The notes below the pieces were generated by a model that ran no database searches, was not told the origin of the DNA, and was given only the letters and a program-made list of their open reading frames with translations. Shown here piece after piece: positions 6,204 through 6,302 of a DNA stretch of 6,302 bases. Position 1 is the stretch's first letter. Every line of letters starts with the position of its first letter. The stretch comes from Crocinitomix sp. GTDB lineage: Bacteria > Bacteroidota > Bacteroidia > Flavobacteriales_D > Crocinitomicaceae. The stretch lies in assembly GCA_020849935.1 (NCBI GenBank), contig JADZFJ010000153.1, forward strand, positions 1 through 6,302, in the 5' to 3' direction. Both the position numbers and the translations under genes were made by a program.

Positions 6204-6302
6204 TCTATACTTTAAAAAATCCAGTTCATAGTTTAAAAACGTCAGCTAAAACATAAGGACTAATCCGCAATGTTACGTAGATAAATTTCAGTTTTAGTCT
6301 CT

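Noticed and set aside
6204..6302. Possible recombination (attC-like) or gene start at the end of the window
   Set aside because: No consistent core sites, no extended inverted repeat and no coding frame could be made out in these 99 bases.

Overview
The window is low in G+C and reads as a chromosomal segment of a Bacteroidota bacterium, most likely in or near the Flavobacteriales. The evidence is the gene order of a cbb3-type cytochrome oxidase locus, the fusion of CcoN to CcoO in one reading frame, a one-haem CcoP, the lack of clear Shine-Dalgarno sequences, and a REP-type transposase fragment carrying a palindrome. The taxonomic call is an inference from gene content.

Positions 2-5123 hold one compact, entirely plus-strand gene cluster: the 3' part of a fused ccoNO, ccoQ (57 codons), ccoP, ccoG, ccoH/fixH and a SafE/DsbD_2-family membrane protein gene. 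Spacers are 0-12 bases, and two junctions are TAATG stop/start overlaps (1259-1263 and 4435-4439), so this is very probably one operon. CcoN, CcoO and CcoP form the oxidase, which reduces O2 with high affinity. CcoQ, CcoG, CcoH and the SafE-like protein serve assembly, stability and copper supply. The usual partners ccoI and ccoS are not in view and may lie upstream.

The most notable point in the operon is that ccoG is interrupted by a single in-frame TGA at 3121-3123. The frame continues without any shift to a complete C-terminal half. Either the gene carries a real nonsense mutation, or this is a base-call error.

From 5124 the window changes character. After a 68-base AT-rich spacer there is a truncated REP-associated tyrosine transposase (5192-5632). 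It keeps its HUH motif but ends before the expected catalytic tyrosine. A perfect 28-base palindrome (5514-5541) sits in frame inside it, followed by an A+C-rich stretch encoding an Asn/Asp/His-rich tail. A 151-base spacer with nested inverted repeats follows. The last gene is an unidentified hypothetical one (5784-6203), also split by a single in-frame stop (TAA at 5994-5996). I see no gene in 5633-5783 or in the last 99 bases (6204-6302).

I do not see a convincing new multi-gene system here. The second looks worth taking are the two same-frame nonsense codons, the REP palindrome translated as part of its own transposase, and the junction where the transposase ends.
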